A stretch of 64,000 bases of DNA from Paraburkholderia caballeronis (lineage in GTDB: Bacteria > Pseudomonadota > Gammaproteobacteria > Burkholderiales > Burkholderiaceae): positions 2,914,001 to 2,978,000 of the forward strand of contig NZ_FNSR01000001.1 of NCBI RefSeq assembly GCF_900104845.1, given 5' to 3'. Below are positions 42,024-51,511 of this stretch, in pieces (positions within the stretch are counted from its first letter, which is position 1; every line of letters begins with the position of its first letter). A model generated the notes under the pieces. That model was not told where the DNA came from and searched no databases. It saw only the letters and a program-made list of their open reading frames with translations. The position numbers and the translations under genes are program-made.

Positions 42024-42413
42024 TTATTTCGGCACATCCTGGCCCGGACCGCTTGCGGCCGCAGCCGGCGAAGCCGCCACAGCAGGCGATGCCGCCGCAG
42101 GCACCGCCGCTGCAGCCGGAGCCGCAACGGGTGCTGGCGTTGCTGCACCGAGCACGCCAGCCGAAGGCTTCGCATGATACGAACCGAGGTAGGTCAGCGC
42201 AAGCGTCGATACGAAAAAGACCGTTGCAAGGACCGCCGTGGTGCGCGACAGGAAGTTCGCGGAACCGGTCGCGCCGAAGAGGCTGCCCGACGCGCCGCTG
42301 CCGAACGCCGCGCCCATGTCCGCGCCCTTGCCGTGCTGAAGCAGCACGAGGCCGATCACCCCGAGCGCCGACAGCAACTGGACCACGATAATCAACGTTT
42401 TCAAATACAGCAT
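42024..42413 (-). CDS. secG: Preprotein translocase subunit SecG
   Basis: 129 residues with two spans: LKTLIIVVQLLSALGVIGLV and TAVLATVFFVSTLALTYLGS, separated by the conserved HGKGADMGAAFGSGASGSLF loop. A long Ala/Pro-rich tail follows. ATG at 42413 has AGGTGAG upstream; GTG at 42422 is less likely. Assists SecYEG export. Confidence 0.93.
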   Translation of the reverse strand: MLYLKTLIIVVQLLSALGVIGLVLLQHGKGADMGAAFGSGASGSLFGATGSANFLSRTTAVLATVFFVSTLALTYLGSYHAKPSAGVLGAATPAPVAAPAAAAVPAAASPAVAASPAAAASGPGQDVPK

Positions 42414-42499
42414 CACACTCACCTGAGTCCTTGTTAAGCACGCGACCCCGAAGCGGGCATATCGCGCGCACGAAGCCTCGCGCCGGATCGCGAGAGGCT

Positions 42500-43282
42500 T
42501 TAGCTCGCGGAATCCGCGACCGCCGCAGCGGCCGCGCAGATCGCGAGAAAATCCGCATCCTTCAGCGACGCACCGCCGATCAGCCCGCCATCGATGTCGG
42601 GCTGACGGAACAGTTCGACCGCATTGTCAGGCTTCACGCTGCCGCCATACAGCAGCGGCACGTCCGCCACCTGCGCACCCTTTGCCGCGAGACGCTCGCG
42701 CAGGAACGCATGCACCTCCTGCGCCTGCTCCGACGTCGCACTCTTGCCGGTGCCGATCGCCCACACCGGCTCGTACGCGACGACGATGCGCGCAGCGTCG
42801 TCCGCCGACAGCACCGCGAGCACCGCGTCGAGCTGCGCGCCGACGACGTCGCGCGTCGCATCCGCTTCGCGCTGCTCCAGCGTCTCGCCGACGCACACGA
42901 TCGGCGTCAGCCCCGCGGCAAGCGCGCGCTGCGTCTTCGTCGCGACGAGTTCCGGGCTTTCACCGTGGTAAGCCCGCCGCTCGGAGTGACCGACGATCGC
43001 ATACGCCGCGCCGAATTCGGCGACCATTTCGGCCGCGACTTCCCCGGTGTATGCGCCCTGTTCGTGCGCGGACACGTCCTGCGCGCCCCACGCGACCGGG
43101 CTGCCGTCGAGCAGCGCCTGCGCCTGCGGCAGATAAGGGAACGGCACGCAGACGCCGACGCGCACGTCCTGCGGCAACGCCCGCGCACCCTGCGCGACGT
43201 GTTGCAGCAGCACGGCGTTGCCGGCAAGGCGGCCATGCATTTTCCAGTTACCGACTACCAGCGCGGGGCGTTGATTCGACAT
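42500..43282 (-). CDS. tpiA: Triosephosphate isomerase
   Basis: 260 residues. The catalytic lysine lies in [10 protein letters not shown], the His in [13 protein letters not shown], the Glu in [13 protein letters not shown], and the phosphate loop in [11 protein letters not shown]. Interconverts dihydroxyacetone phosphate and glyceraldehyde-3-phosphate. Followed 86 bp later by secG. Confidence 0.97.
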   Translation of the reverse strand: MSNQRPALVVGNWKMHGRLAGNAVLLQHVAQGARALPQDVRVGVCVPFPYLPQAQALLDGSPVAWGAQDVSAHEQGAYTGEVAAEMVAEFGAAYAIVGHSERRAYHGESPELVATKTQRALAAGLTPIVCVGETLEQREADATRDVVGAQLDAVLAVLSADDAARIVVAYEPVWAIGTGKSATSEQAQEVHAFLRERLAAKGAQVADVPLLYGGSVKPDNAVELFRQPDIDGGLIGGASLKDADFLAICAAAAAVADSAS

Positions 43283-43337
43283 GTGCTCCAGGTGCCGTTT
43301 AAAGCGGACGCAAAACGCGCAATTTTACTTCGCGAAA

Positions 43338-43366
43338 GCGAAGCGGGTCAAACCGGCCCGCTTCGC
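43338..43366 (-). terminator. Hairpin between the quinone oxidoreductase gene and tpiA
   Basis: A perfect 10-bp stem (GCGAAGCGGG with CCCGCTTCGC) around a 9-nt loop, just after the oxidoreductase stop. Only a short T run follows, so termination may be partial. Confidence 0.5.
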
Positions 43367-43380
43367 ACACAGGGACGCCG

Positions 43381-44397
43381 TCAAGCCGCCGCGGTCCAGT
43401 CGAGCACGATCTTGCCGATGTGTTCGCTGCTTTCCATCAGCGCGTGCGCGTCGGCCGCTTGCGCGGCCGGGAACACGCGGTACAGGACCGGCTTCACGCG
43501 CCCGTCCTCGATCAGCGGCCATACGCGCGCCTTCAGTTCGGCCGCGATCCGCGCCTTGAACTCGACCGGGCGCGCGCGCAGCGTCGAACCGGTGACGGTC
43601 AGCCGCCGCCGCATGATCTCGCCGAGATTCACCTCGGCCTTCGAGCCGCCGAGCGTCGCGATCATCACGATGCGCCCGCCGTCCGCGAGCGCCGACAATT
43701 CGCGCGGCAGATAACCGCCGCCGACCATGTCGAGAATCACGTCGACGCCGCGGTCGTTCGTCAGCGCCTTCACGACCTCGACGAAGTCCTCGCTGCGATA
43801 ATTGATCGCGCGGTCCGCGCCCAGCTCTTCGCACGCGCGGCACTTGTCGTCGGTGCCGGCCGTCGCGAACACGCGAAAACCGAGCGCATGCGCGATCTGG
43901 ATCGCGGTCACGCCGATCCCGCTCGATCCGCCCTGCACCAGCAGCGTCTCGTTCGGGCCGCCTTCGCCCGCGCCGAGCGCGGCGCGCTGGAACACGTTGC
44001 TCCAGACCGTGAAGAACGTCTCGGGGAGCGACGCCGCCTCGATATCGGACAGCCCCGCCGGCACCGGCAGGCACTGCGCGAGCGGCGCGGCCGCGTACTC
44101 CGCGTAACCGCCGCCCGCGATCAGCGCACACACGCGGTCGCCGATCTTCAGCCCGAACGGGTTCTGCTTCGGATCGATCGCGCCGCCGACGATCTCGCCC
44201 GCGACTTCCAGCCCCGGCAGATCCGACGCACCCGGCGGCGGCGCATACGAGCCCTTGCGCTGGAACACGTCCGGACGGTTCACGCCCGATGCCGCCACCT
44301 TGATCAGCACCTCGCCGGCCTTCGGTTCGGGCGTCGGCCGTTCGGCCAGCTTCAGCACGTCCGGCGCACCGAATTCGGTAATCTCGATTGCCTTCAT
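43381..44397 (-). CDS. NAD(P)H-quinone oxidoreductase, zinc-independent MDR superfamily
   Basis: 338 residues. N-terminal GroES-like domain (MKAIEITEFGAPDVLKLAER, GVNRPDVFQRKGSY) and a Rossmann domain (LVQGGSSGIGVTAIQIAHAL). The structural-zinc cysteine cluster is missing, as in quinone oxidoreductase and PIG3-type enzymes. Start at 44397 drops an unsupported extension. Between pnp and tpiA on the same strand. Confidence 0.88.
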   Translation of the reverse strand: MKAIEITEFGAPDVLKLAERPTPEPKAGEVLIKVAASGVNRPDVFQRKGSYAPPPGASDLPGLEVAGEIVGGAIDPKQNPFGLKIGDRVCALIAGGGYAEYAAAPLAQCLPVPAGLSDIEAASLPETFFTVWSNVFQRAALGAGEGGPNETLLVQGGSSGIGVTAIQIAHALGFRVFATAGTDDKCRACEELGADRAINYRSEDFVEVVKALTNDRGVDVILDMVGGGYLPRELSALADGGRIVMIATLGGSKAEVNLGEIMRRRLTVTGSTLRARPVEFKARIAAELKARVWPLIEDGRVKPVLYRVFPAAQAADAHALMESSEHIGKIVLDWTAAA

Positions 44398-44467
44398 CTG
44401 CGTCTCCCAGGTCTGGATGGCATCGGACTCGCGGCACGCCGCAAACCCGGTGCGATCCATCCTGTAT

Positions 44468-44505
44468 GAAAAACGGCCGGCGCGCCTGCGGCGCTGCCGG
44501 CCGTT
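44468..44505 (-). terminator. Intrinsic terminator after pnp
   Basis: A 10-bp perfect stem (AACGGCCGGC with GCCGGCCGTT) around a 14-nt loop, followed by a T5 tract on the minus strand. It lies 14 bp after the pnp stop. Confidence 0.75.
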
Positions 44506-44518
44506 GCTGCTTACCGCA

Positions 44519-46654
44519 TTACTGCTGCGGCTCGCCGTTCGAGGTCGCCTCGTTCAGCAGCGCCTTCGCGGACAGGCGCACGCGGCCCTTTTCGTCCGTC
44601 TGGATCACCTTGACCTTCACCTGCTGGCCTTCCTTCAGATAGTCGTTGATGTCCTTGATGCGCTCGTTCGCGATCTCGGAGATGTGCAGCAGACCATCCT
44701 TGCCCGGCAGCAGGTTCACGATCGCGCCGAAATCCAGCAGCTTGAGAATCGTGCCTTCGTACACCTGACCCACTTCGACTTCGGCGGTGATGTTCTCGAT
44801 ACGCTTCTTCGCCTCGGCCATCCCTTCGCTCGACGTGCTCGCGATCGTCACGACGCCGTCGTCCGAAATGTCGATCGTCGTGCCGGTCTCTTCGGTCAGC
44901 GCGCGGATCACCGAACCACCCTTGCCGATCACGTCGCGGATCTTCTCCGGATTGATCTTGACGGTGATCATGCGCGGCGCGAACTCCGACAGTTCCGTGT
45001 TCGTGCCCGGCACCGCGCTCGTCATCTTGCCGAGGATGTGCATGCGGCCTTCCTTCGCCTGCGCGAGCGCGACCTGCATGATTTCCTTCGTGATGCCCTG
45101 GATCTTGATGTCCATCTGCAGCGCCGTGACGCCGTCGGCCGTGCCCGCGACCTTGAAGTCCATGTCGCCGAGGTGGTCCTCGTCGCCGAGGATGTCGGTC
45201 AACACCGCGAACTTGTTGCCTTCGAGGATCAGGCCCATCGCGATGCCCGCGACGTGCGCCTTCATCGGCACGCCGGCGTCCATCAGCGCGAGGCAGCCGC
45301 CGCACACCGACGCCATCGACGACGAACCGTTCGACTCGGTGATTTCCGACACGACGCGGATCGAGTAGCCGAATTCGTCGGCGCTCGGCAGGCACGCGAC
45401 CAGCGCGCGCTTCGCGAGACGGCCGTGGCCGATTTCACGACGCTTCGGCGAGCCGACGCGGCCCGTTTCGCCGGTCGCGAACGGGGGCATGTTGTAGTGG
45501 AGCATGAAGCGGTCGCGGTACTCGCCTTCGAGCGCGTCGATGATCTGCTCGTCGCCCTTCGTGCCGAGCGTCGCGACGACCAGCGCCTGCGTCTCGCCGC
45601 GCGTGAAGAGCGCCGAGCCGTGCGTGCGCGGCAGCACGCCGGTGCGGATCTCGATCGGGCGCACCGTGCGCGTGTCGCGGCCGTCGATGCGCGGCTCGCC
45701 GTTCAGGATCTGCGAACGGACGATCTTCGCTTCGAGGTCGAACAGGATGTTGCCGACGGTCGCCTTGTCGGCCGCCGCGCTGCCCGTTGCCGCCGCTTCG
45801 GCTTCGAGCTTCGCGGACGTCGCCGCGTACACTTCCTTCAGCTTCGTCGAACGCTGCTGCTTGTCGCGCAGTTGATACGCGGCGAGCAGTTCGTTCTGCG
45901 CGATGTCGGTCACGCGCGCGATCAGCGCCTCGTTCTTCGGCGCCGGCTGCCAGTCCCACTCCGGCTTGCCGCCTTCGCGCACCAGTTCATGGATCGCGTC
46001 GATCGCGACCTGCATCTGCTCGTGGCCGAACACGACCGCGCCGAGCATCACGTCTTCCGGCAGCTGGTCGGCTTCCGACTCGACCATCAGCACCGCGCGC
46101 TCCGTGCCCGCGACGACGAGGTCGAGGCGCGAAGCCTTGATCTGCGAGCGGGTCGGGTTCAGCACGTACTCGCTGTTGATGTAGGCCACGCGAGCCGCGC
46201 CGACCGGGCCGTTGAACGGCAGACCCGAGATGGCCAGCGCCGCCGACGCGCCGATCAGCGCGGGGATGTCGGCCGGGATTTCCGGGTTGATCGACAGCAC
46301 GTGCACGACGACCTGCACTTCGTTGTAGAAGCCTTCCGGGAACAGCGGACGCAGCGGACGGTCGATGAGGCGCGAGATCAGCGTCTCGCCTTCGGACGGA
46401 CGGCCTTCGCGACGGAAGAAGCCACCGGGGATCTTGCCGGCCGAATAGGTCTTTTCGATGTAGTCGACGGTCAGCGGAAAGAAGTCCTGGCCCGGCTTCG
46501 CCGTTTTCGCGCCGACGACGGTCGCGAGCACGACGGTGTCCTCGACGTCGACCAGCACGGCGCCGCCCGCCTGACGGGCGATCTCACCGGTTTCGAGGCG
46601 CACGTTGTGCTGGCCCCACTTGAATTCCTTCACCACTTTATTGAACATGGTCAT
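44519..46654 (-). CDS. pnp: Polyribonucleotide nucleotidyltransferase
   Basis: 711 residues: two RNase PH domains with a helical linker, a KH domain ([20 protein letters not shown], about residue 555-615) and an S1 domain to the C-terminus ([20 protein letters not shown]). Phosphorolytic 3'-5' exoribonuclease and degradosome component. ATG at 46654 follows AAGGAG; a GTG at 46660 is unlikely. Downstream of rpsO across a 330-bp spacer containing a large palindrome. Confidence 0.97.
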   Translation of the reverse strand: MTMFNKVVKEFKWGQHNVRLETGEIARQAGGAVLVDVEDTVVLATVVGAKTAKPGQDFFPLTVDYIEKTYSAGKIPGGFFRREGRPSEGETLISRLIDRPLRPLFPEGFYNEVQVVVHVLSINPEIPADIPALIGASAALAISGLPFNGPVGAARVAYINSEYVLNPTRSQIKASRLDLVVAGTERAVLMVESEADQLPEDVMLGAVVFGHEQMQVAIDAIHELVREGGKPEWDWQPAPKNEALIARVTDIAQNELLAAYQLRDKQQRSTKLKEVYAATSAKLEAEAAATGSAAADKATVGNILFDLEAKIVRSQILNGEPRIDGRDTRTVRPIEIRTGVLPRTHGSALFTRGETQALVVATLGTKGDEQIIDALEGEYRDRFMLHYNMPPFATGETGRVGSPKRREIGHGRLAKRALVACLPSADEFGYSIRVVSEITESNGSSSMASVCGGCLALMDAGVPMKAHVAGIAMGLILEGNKFAVLTDILGDEDHLGDMDFKVAGTADGVTALQMDIKIQGITKEIMQVALAQAKEGRMHILGKMTSAVPGTNTELSEFAPRMITVKINPEKIRDVIGKGGSVIRALTEETGTTIDISDDGVVTIASTSSEGMAEAKKRIENITAEVEVGQVYEGTILKLLDFGAIVNLLPGKDGLLHISEIANERIKDINDYLKEGQQVKVKVIQTDEKGRVRLSAKALLNEATSNGEPQQ

Positions 46655-46772
46655 GGTCACTCCTTACCTTACTCATTGCATTGTTATGTCGCGCGTCCGG
46701 TTGCGCTGCGAAGCGCCCCGGACGACGCGGCAAGTCCCGGACCGGGGCCGCGCGGATAGAGGAGTGTTATGC

Positions 46773-46837
46773 CATTCCAGCGGATCGCACGGACGCGCGG
46801 CGAACGCTGCGGCGCGTCCGTGCGATCCGCTGGAATG
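46773..46837. repeat. Perfect 26-bp inverted repeat between rpsO and pnp
   Basis: 46773-46798 is the exact reverse complement of 46812-46837, with a 13-nt loop. The stem starts CATTCCAGCGGATCGC. No T tract flanks it, so it is not a normal intrinsic terminator. In RNA from rpsO to pnp it forms a very stable hairpin 119 bp before the pnp start, resembling in position the E. coli pnp leader processed by RNase III. Confidence 0.75.
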
Positions 46838-46922
46838 ACACAAAGCTCTGCCCTCGAAGCCCCGACCGTGCTTGTACTGCGTGCTGCTTGCCGGGCGGCG
46901 CGCGTCGCACGAAGCGCGCCGT

Positions 46923-46964
46923 TCAAAAACAAAATGCCTGTATCAGCGGAACTGACACAGGCAT
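46923..46964 (-). terminator. Intrinsic terminator after rpsO
   Basis: On the minus strand ATGCCTGTGTCAG pairs with CTGATACAGGCAT (one mismatched position) around TTCCG, followed by TTTGTTTTTG. It lies 21 bp after the rpsO stop. Some read-through into pnp is expected by analogy with E. coli. Confidence 0.8.
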
Positions 46965-46984
46965 CTTTCTGAAAGACCTGCCGG

Positions 46985-47254
46985 TTACTTGCGCAGACCC
47001 AGCTTTTCGATCAGTGCGCGATAACGGTCAGCGTCCTTGCCCTTCAGGTAGTCGAGCAGCTTGCGACGACGGCTCACCATGCGCAGCAGGCCGCGGCGGC
47101 TGTGGTGGTCCTTCCCGTGGGCCTTGAAGTGAACGGTCAGTTCGTTGATGCGGGACGTGAGCAGCGCCACCTGGACTTCGGGGGAACCCGTGTCATTGGT
47201 GCCACGCGCGAATTGCGCGACGACGTCGGACTTCTTGATATCTGCTACGGACAT
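46985..47254 (-). CDS. rpsO: 30S ribosomal protein S15
   Basis: 89 residues, the standard length, with [20 protein letters not shown] and [20 protein letters not shown]. Binds 16S rRNA helix 22 early in 30S assembly. AAGGAAA lies before ATG. A TACAAT -10 box (47326-47331, minus strand) is 72 bp upstream. Confidence 0.98.
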   Translation of the reverse strand: MSVADIKKSDVVAQFARGTNDTGSPEVQVALLTSRINELTVHFKAHGKDHHSRRGLLRMVSRRRKLLDYLKGKDADRYRALIEKLGLRK

Positions 47255-47325
47255 TTGAGTTTCCTTTAAAACAAACGGGCGGTCACGGAAGAAAGGCCGT
47301 GCCGTGGGGTTACAACGAGTCGCGT

Positions 47326-47331
47326 ATTGTA
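47326..47331 (-). promoter_or_regulatory. Candidate rpsO -10 box
   Basis: TACAAT on the minus strand matches five of six consensus positions, 72 bp before the rpsO start; the -35 (TTCGCG at 17-bp spacing) is weak. Confidence 0.45.
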
Positions 47332-47441
47332 GCACAGTCGATTGGGGCCGCGAACCGGGTGGGATGGGCGCGTCGCAGGGGCCGGTCAGACTCCTTTCGG
47401 CAACGCCCGTACCTCGCGGCACGACGGTTCGACAGCCCCAG

Positions 47442-48776
47442 TTACGGCCGCTTCATCCGGCACACCGTCGCCGGCGCGGTGCGTTCCGCCGGCAGCGCTA
47501 GCACCGTGCGGAATCCGTAGCCGGAACCCTCGTTGTCGAACCGCACGCGAGGCGTACCCGCCTTGTCCATCTGCATCACGTACAGCGGCTGGATCACCTG
47601 ATGATCGTCCGCGCGCATCTGCATCGGATGGAAGCCGTTGTCGAAGCGCATCCCCTCCAGCGCCCGCGCAACGGCGTCCGGCTGCGCGCTGCCCGCCTTC
47701 GCGATCGCCTGCGCGAGCATCTCGACGAGCATTTCCATCCGCAGCACCGGATAGTCGTCGCGCGCTTCGGGAAAGCGCGCGCGATACGCCGCGTACCATG
47801 CGTCCGACGCCGCGCCGCCCGCGTTCGGGTGCCAGTCGGCAACCGCGTACACGCGCTTCACGCCCGCCTCGCCGAGCGCGGCCGGCGCGCCGAGGCTGTT
47901 GCCGTAGAACGTGTAGAACTTCGTGTCGAGCCCCTGCTCGCGCGCGGCCTTCACGAGCAGCGTCAGGTCGCTGCCCCAGTTGCCGGTGATCACCGCGTCG
48001 GCGCCCGCCGCGCGGATCTTCGCGAGGTACGGCGCGAAATCCTTCACGCGGCCGATCGGGTGGAATTCGTCGCCGACCACCGCGATGTCAGGCCGTTTCG
48101 CCGCGAGCGCCCCGCGCGCGAGCGCGCTGACGTCGTGGCCGAAGCTGTAATCCTGGTTCAGCAGATAGACCTTCTTCACCGACGGATCGGCGGCGATCAC
48201 GTCCGCGAGCGCGTCCATCCGCATCCCGGCGTGCGCGTCGAAGCGGAAGTGCCAGAAGCTGCAGCCCGCGTTGGTCAGCGCCGGATCGTCGGCCGAATAG
48301 TTCAGGAACAGTTCGCGGTTGTCCGGCTCGCGCGCGTTCTGCCGGTCGATCGCGGTGACGAGCGCCGCCGCGACCGCCGAACTGTTGCCTTGCAGCACGA
48401 AGCCGATCCGGCGATCGGCGGCCGCGCGCAGTTGCACGAGCGCCGCCTCGGTGCTGCCCTTGCTGTCGAGCACGACCAGTTCCAGCGGATGACGGCCGTC
48501 CGGCAGCGCGACGCCGCCGCGCGCGTTGACCCGCTCGACGCCGAAGCGCAGGTTCCGCTCGACCGCCGCGCCGGCGTCCGCGAACGGCCCGGACATCCCT
48601 TCGATCAGCGCGAGCCGGATCGGCGCGCCCGTTGCCTGCGCCGCACCGGCCGCGGCCCGCGCCGCACCGCCCGGCGCGGCGGCCATCGCCACGGCCGCCA
48701 GCAGCGCCGCCGCTCCCCTCTTCCATCGCGCGTACACCGTCCGCGTCCTCCGCAATTCGTTCGAAGCGCGGATCAT
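47442..48776 (-). CDS. ABC transporter periplasmic substrate-binding protein, branched-chain-amino-acid type
   Basis: 444 residues. An N-terminal signal peptide (about residues 1-42) precedes a type I periplasmic-binding fold ([60 protein letters not shown]). It resembles LivJ-like proteins. No permease or ATPase gene is adjacent, so it is an orphan that may feed a system elsewhere or act in sensing. Divergent from the BamE-like gene, sharing a 114-bp upstream region. Confidence 0.83.
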   Translation of the reverse strand: MIRASNELRRTRTVYARWKRGAAALLAAVAMAAAPGGAARAAAGAAQATGAPIRLALIEGMSGPFADAGAAVERNLRFGVERVNARGGVALPDGRHPLELVVLDSKGSTEAALVQLRAAADRRIGFVLQGNSSAVAAALVTAIDRQNAREPDNRELFLNYSADDPALTNAGCSFWHFRFDAHAGMRMDALADVIAADPSVKKVYLLNQDYSFGHDVSALARGALAAKRPDIAVVGDEFHPIGRVKDFAPYLAKIRAAGADAVITGNWGSDLTLLVKAAREQGLDTKFYTFYGNSLGAPAALGEAGVKRVYAVADWHPNAGGAASDAWYAAYRARFPEARDDYPVLRMEMLVEMLAQAIAKAGSAQPDAVARALEGMRFDNGFHPMQMRADDHQVIQPLYVMQMDKAGTPRVRFDNEGSGYGFRTVLALPAERTAPATVCRMKRP

Positions 48777-48890
48777 AGGCCGCGACGCGGCGCGCGGGCA
48801 AGCGCCGCACGAGTGTTTTACGGGCTTGCGTGTCAAAATGGCGGCTCGACGAAAACGGCGCGCCCCGCCTCCGCGCCATCGGGAGACTTC

Positions 48891-49442
48891 ATGCTGAACC
48901 GACTCACAGCCGCTTTCTCTGCACGCCTGTCGATCGCGCGCCGCACCGCGCGCGGCGCACTCGTCGCCTGCGCCGGCGCGCTCGCGCTCGCCGGCTGCGT
49001 GCAGCCGTGGCAGCAGTTCCAGGCCGGCGACGACGCGTCGTCGGTGATCGCTCGCTTCGGGCCGCCGCGCGAGGTGTACAACCTGCCGGACGGCGGCAAG
49101 CGGCTGATGTGGCCGACGCAGCCGCTCGGCGAGACGACCGTCGCCGCCGACATCGACGCGTCCGGCAAGGTCGTCAACGTGCGCCAGGTGCTGCAGCCGC
49201 TGGAGTTCTATCGTGCGGAGATCGGCAAGTGGACGCAAACCGACGTGCTGGTGAACTTCGGCCGCCCGGTCGAAACGTCGTATTTCCCGCTGATGAAAAA
49301 ACAGGTGTGGACCTATCGCTATCAGGAGGACGGCGTCTGGTACATGCTGTACAGCTTCTACTTCGACAACGACGGCATCCTGCGGATGACGCAGAAGACG
49401 CCCGATCCGCTGCACGATCCGGATCGCCGCTCGCTGTTCTGA
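48891..49442 (+). CDS. BamE/SmpA/OmlA-like lipoprotein
   Basis: 183 residues. A signal sequence ends at the lipobox LALAGC, so it is anchored by Cys36. Two BamE-like segments follow: DDASSVIARFGPPREVYNLP and LVNFGRPVETSYFPLMKKQV then VWYMLYSFYFDNDGILRMTQ. The family may contact outer-membrane proteins or peptidoglycan, and this one is probably not the BAM-complex BamE itself. Confidence 0.78.
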   Translation: MLNRLTAAFSARLSIARRTARGALVACAGALALAGCVQPWQQFQAGDDASSVIARFGPPREVYNLPDGGKRLMWPTQPLGETTVAADIDASGKVVNVRQVLQPLEFYRAEIGKWTQTDVLVNFGRPVETSYFPLMKKQVWTYRYQEDGVWYMLYSFYFDNDGILRMTQKTPDPLHDPDRRSLF

Positions 49443-49466
49443 TCCGACGCGCGGCGGCGCTCAAAC

Positions 49467-49505
49467 AAAACCCCCGTGCTCTCGCGAGCATGGGGGTTTT
49501 TCATT
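49467..49505. terminator. Bidirectional terminator between the BamE-like gene and leuA
   Basis: ACCCCCGTGCTC pairs with GAGCATGGGGGT (one G-T pair) around a TCGC loop, with T5 after it on the plus strand and A4 before it. Serves the plus-strand lipoprotein gene and the minus-strand leuA gene. Confidence 0.82.
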
Positions 49506-49569
49506 GCAGCTACGGCTACGGCCGCGTCGCCCGACGAAGCGTCGGCACGACCCATGGCCGCCGCCGACG

Positions 49570-51114
49570 TTACGAACGCTGCGGGTTCAGCTTGTCCGTG
49601 CCCGAATACAGCTTGTTCAGCGCCGAGATGTAAGCCTTCGCCGATGCCGCGACGATGTCCGGATCGGTGCCGACGCCGTTCACGATGCGGCCGGCCTTCG
49701 ACAGCCGCACCGTCACCTCGCCCTGCGCCTGCGTGCCGGTCGTGATCGCGTTCACCGAGTACAGCAGCAGTTCGGAGCCGCTGCCGACCTCGGTTTCGAT
49801 CGCGTTCAGCGTCGCGTCGACCGGGCCGTTGCCCGCCGCCTCGCCGGTCACTTCGCCGCCGTCCACCGAGAACACGATGCGCGCGTGCGGACGCTCGCCG
49901 GTCTCCGAGTGCTGCGACAGCGACACGAACTTGTAGTGCTCCTTCTCCTGCGCTTCCGCCGACTCCTCGGTGACGATCGCGATGATGTCCTCGTCGAAGA
50001 TTTCCGCCTTGCGGTCGGCCAGTTCCTTGAAGCGCGCGAACGCGTTGTTCAGTTCGGTCTCGCTGTCGAGCGAGATGCCGAGTTCCTGCAGACGCTGCTT
50101 GAACGCGTTGCGGCCCGACAGCTTGCCGAGCACGATCTTGTTCGCGGACCAGCCCACGTCTTCCGCGCGCATGATCTCGTAGGTGTCGCGCGCCTTCAGC
50201 ACGCCGTCCTGGTGGATGCCGGACGCATGCGCGAACGCATTCGCGCCGACCACCGCCTTGTTCGGCTGCACGACGAAGCCGGTGATCTGCGACACGAGCT
50301 TCGACGCCGGCACGATCTGCGTCGTGTCGATGCCGAGGTCGAGGCCGAAATAGTCCTTGCGCGTGCGCACCGCCATCACGATTTCTTCGAGCGACGTGTT
50401 GCCCGCACGCTCGCCGAGACCGTTGATCGTACATTCGACCTGGCGCGCGCCGCCGATCTGCACGCCGGCGAGCGAGTTCGCGACCGCCATCCCGAGGTCG
50501 TTATGGCAGTGCACGGAGAACACCGCCTTGTCCGAGTTCGGGATGCGCTCGCGCAGCGTCTTCACGAGGTTGCCGTACAGTTCCGGCACGCCGTAGCCGA
50601 CCGTGTCCGCGATGTTGATCGTCGTCGCGCCTTCGGCGATCACCGCTTCGAGCACGCGGCACAGGAAGTCCATGTCCGAGCGGCTGCCGTCTTCCGGCGA
50701 AAACTCGACGTCGTTCGTGAACTTGCGCGCGAAGCGCACCGCGAGCTTCGCCTGCTCGAACACCTGGTCCGGCGTCATCCGCAGCTTCTTTTCCATGTGC
50801 AGCGGCGACGTCGCGATGAACGTGTGGATGCGGAAGTGGTCCGCCGGCTTCAGCGCGTCGGCCGCGCGCTGGATGTCCTTGTCGTTCGCGCGCGCAAGCG
50901 AGCAAACCGTGCTGTCCTTGATGATCGAAGCGATCGTGTTGATCGCGTCGAAGTCGCCGTTCGAGCTGGCCGCGAAGCCGGCCTCGATCACGTCGACCTT
51001 CATCCGCTCCAGTTGTTTTGCGATGCGGATTTTTTCTTCCTTCGTCATCGACGCGCCGGGCGACTGCTCGCCGTCACGCAACGTCGTGTCGAAAATGATC
51101 AGCTTGTCTGCCAT
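49570..51114 (-). CDS. leuA: 2-isopropylmalate synthase
   Basis: 514 residues, first committed step of leucine synthesis (acetyl-CoA plus 2-oxoisovalerate). The catalytic site opens with [20 protein letters not shown], and [20 protein letters not shown] supplies the metal-binding His pair. The C-terminal regulatory domain (about residues 390-514) binds leucine for feedback inhibition. GGAG precedes the ATG at 51114. It is preceded by a leader with a leucine-rich ORF (see 51224). Confidence 0.97.
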   Translation of the reverse strand: MADKLIIFDTTLRDGEQSPGASMTKEEKIRIAKQLERMKVDVIEAGFAASSNGDFDAINTIASIIKDSTVCSLARANDKDIQRAADALKPADHFRIHTFIATSPLHMEKKLRMTPDQVFEQAKLAVRFARKFTNDVEFSPEDGSRSDMDFLCRVLEAVIAEGATTINIADTVGYGVPELYGNLVKTLRERIPNSDKAVFSVHCHNDLGMAVANSLAGVQIGGARQVECTINGLGERAGNTSLEEIVMAVRTRKDYFGLDLGIDTTQIVPASKLVSQITGFVVQPNKAVVGANAFAHASGIHQDGVLKARDTYEIMRAEDVGWSANKIVLGKLSGRNAFKQRLQELGISLDSETELNNAFARFKELADRKAEIFDEDIIAIVTEESAEAQEKEHYKFVSLSQHSETGERPHARIVFSVDGGEVTGEAAGNGPVDATLNAIETEVGSGSELLLYSVNAITTGTQAQGEVTVRLSKAGRIVNGVGTDPDIVAASAKAYISALNKLYSGTDKLNPQRS

Positions 51115-51223
51115 GTCGGATCTCCAGGGGGACTCGTTCAGATTGTAGATACGGAATTCGGGTGTTCGCGCCACCGTTGGCGACGCTGGAACAACGAACG
51201 AGGCAGACGGAGGGCGAGACGGG

Positions 51224-51307
51224 TCAGCGCGGCAGGCGCGCTAGCGCTAGCACGCGTAGCGGCGCGCCGGCTTGCAGGGAAAGGAGGGGGAACGTGAAAG
51301 TTGCCAT
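51224..51307 (-). CDS. Probable leuA leader peptide (27 codons, leucine-rich)
   Basis: The peptide begins [16 protein letters not shown] and has seven Leu among 27 codons. Leucines 17, 20 and 22 use CTA, a codon rare in the surrounding high-GC genes, as in the E. coli leu leader peptide, which also uses CTA. The ATG adenine lies 8 nt after the predicted -10 box, so the RNA would be leaderless. A nested hairpin (51235-51268) covers the CTA codons. No ribosome site or homologue was checked. Confidence 0.5.
   Translation of the reverse strand: MATFTFPLLSLQAGAPLRVLALARLPR
51235..51268 (-). promoter_or_regulatory. Hairpin over the leader-peptide leucine codons
   Basis: In leader RNA, GGCGCGC (codons 14-16) pairs with GCGCGCC (codons 23-25), and inside them CGCTA pairs with TAGCG, leaving a 3-nt bulge. 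An alternative helix, GCGCG with CGCGC around codons 23-28, competes with it. No U-tract terminator was found, but the segment after the stop is C-rich and G-poor, like a Rho-loading site. Confidence 0.45.
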
Positions 51308-51314
51308 GCCGGCG

Positions 51315-51343
51315 ACTATAGCCGGATTCCGCCGATAGTGCAA
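51315..51343 (-). promoter_or_regulatory. leuA promoter
   Basis: Minus strand TTGCAC (51338-51343), 17-bp spacer, TATAGT (51315-51320). The -10 matches five of six consensus positions. Predicted start of transcription is at or next to 51307. Confidence 0.6.
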
Positions 51344-51511
51344 TCGGAGGCGGCCCGGGGCGGCGGGCCGGCGCGACGTGATGCATTCGGTGGCGCGACA
51401 GCCCGATGACGGCGGTGAAACGGGACAGGCAAGCAGAAAAAACGGCAAGACGGCCGCGGCATCGGCGCCCGCGCGGCGGGACAACCGATCCACGCACCGC
51501 CCCGCCGCGAA

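Noticed and set aside
46681..46972. Short open frames across the rpsO-pnp spacer on both strands
   Set aside because: They are translations of the 26-bp palindrome and terminator; no ribosome sites.
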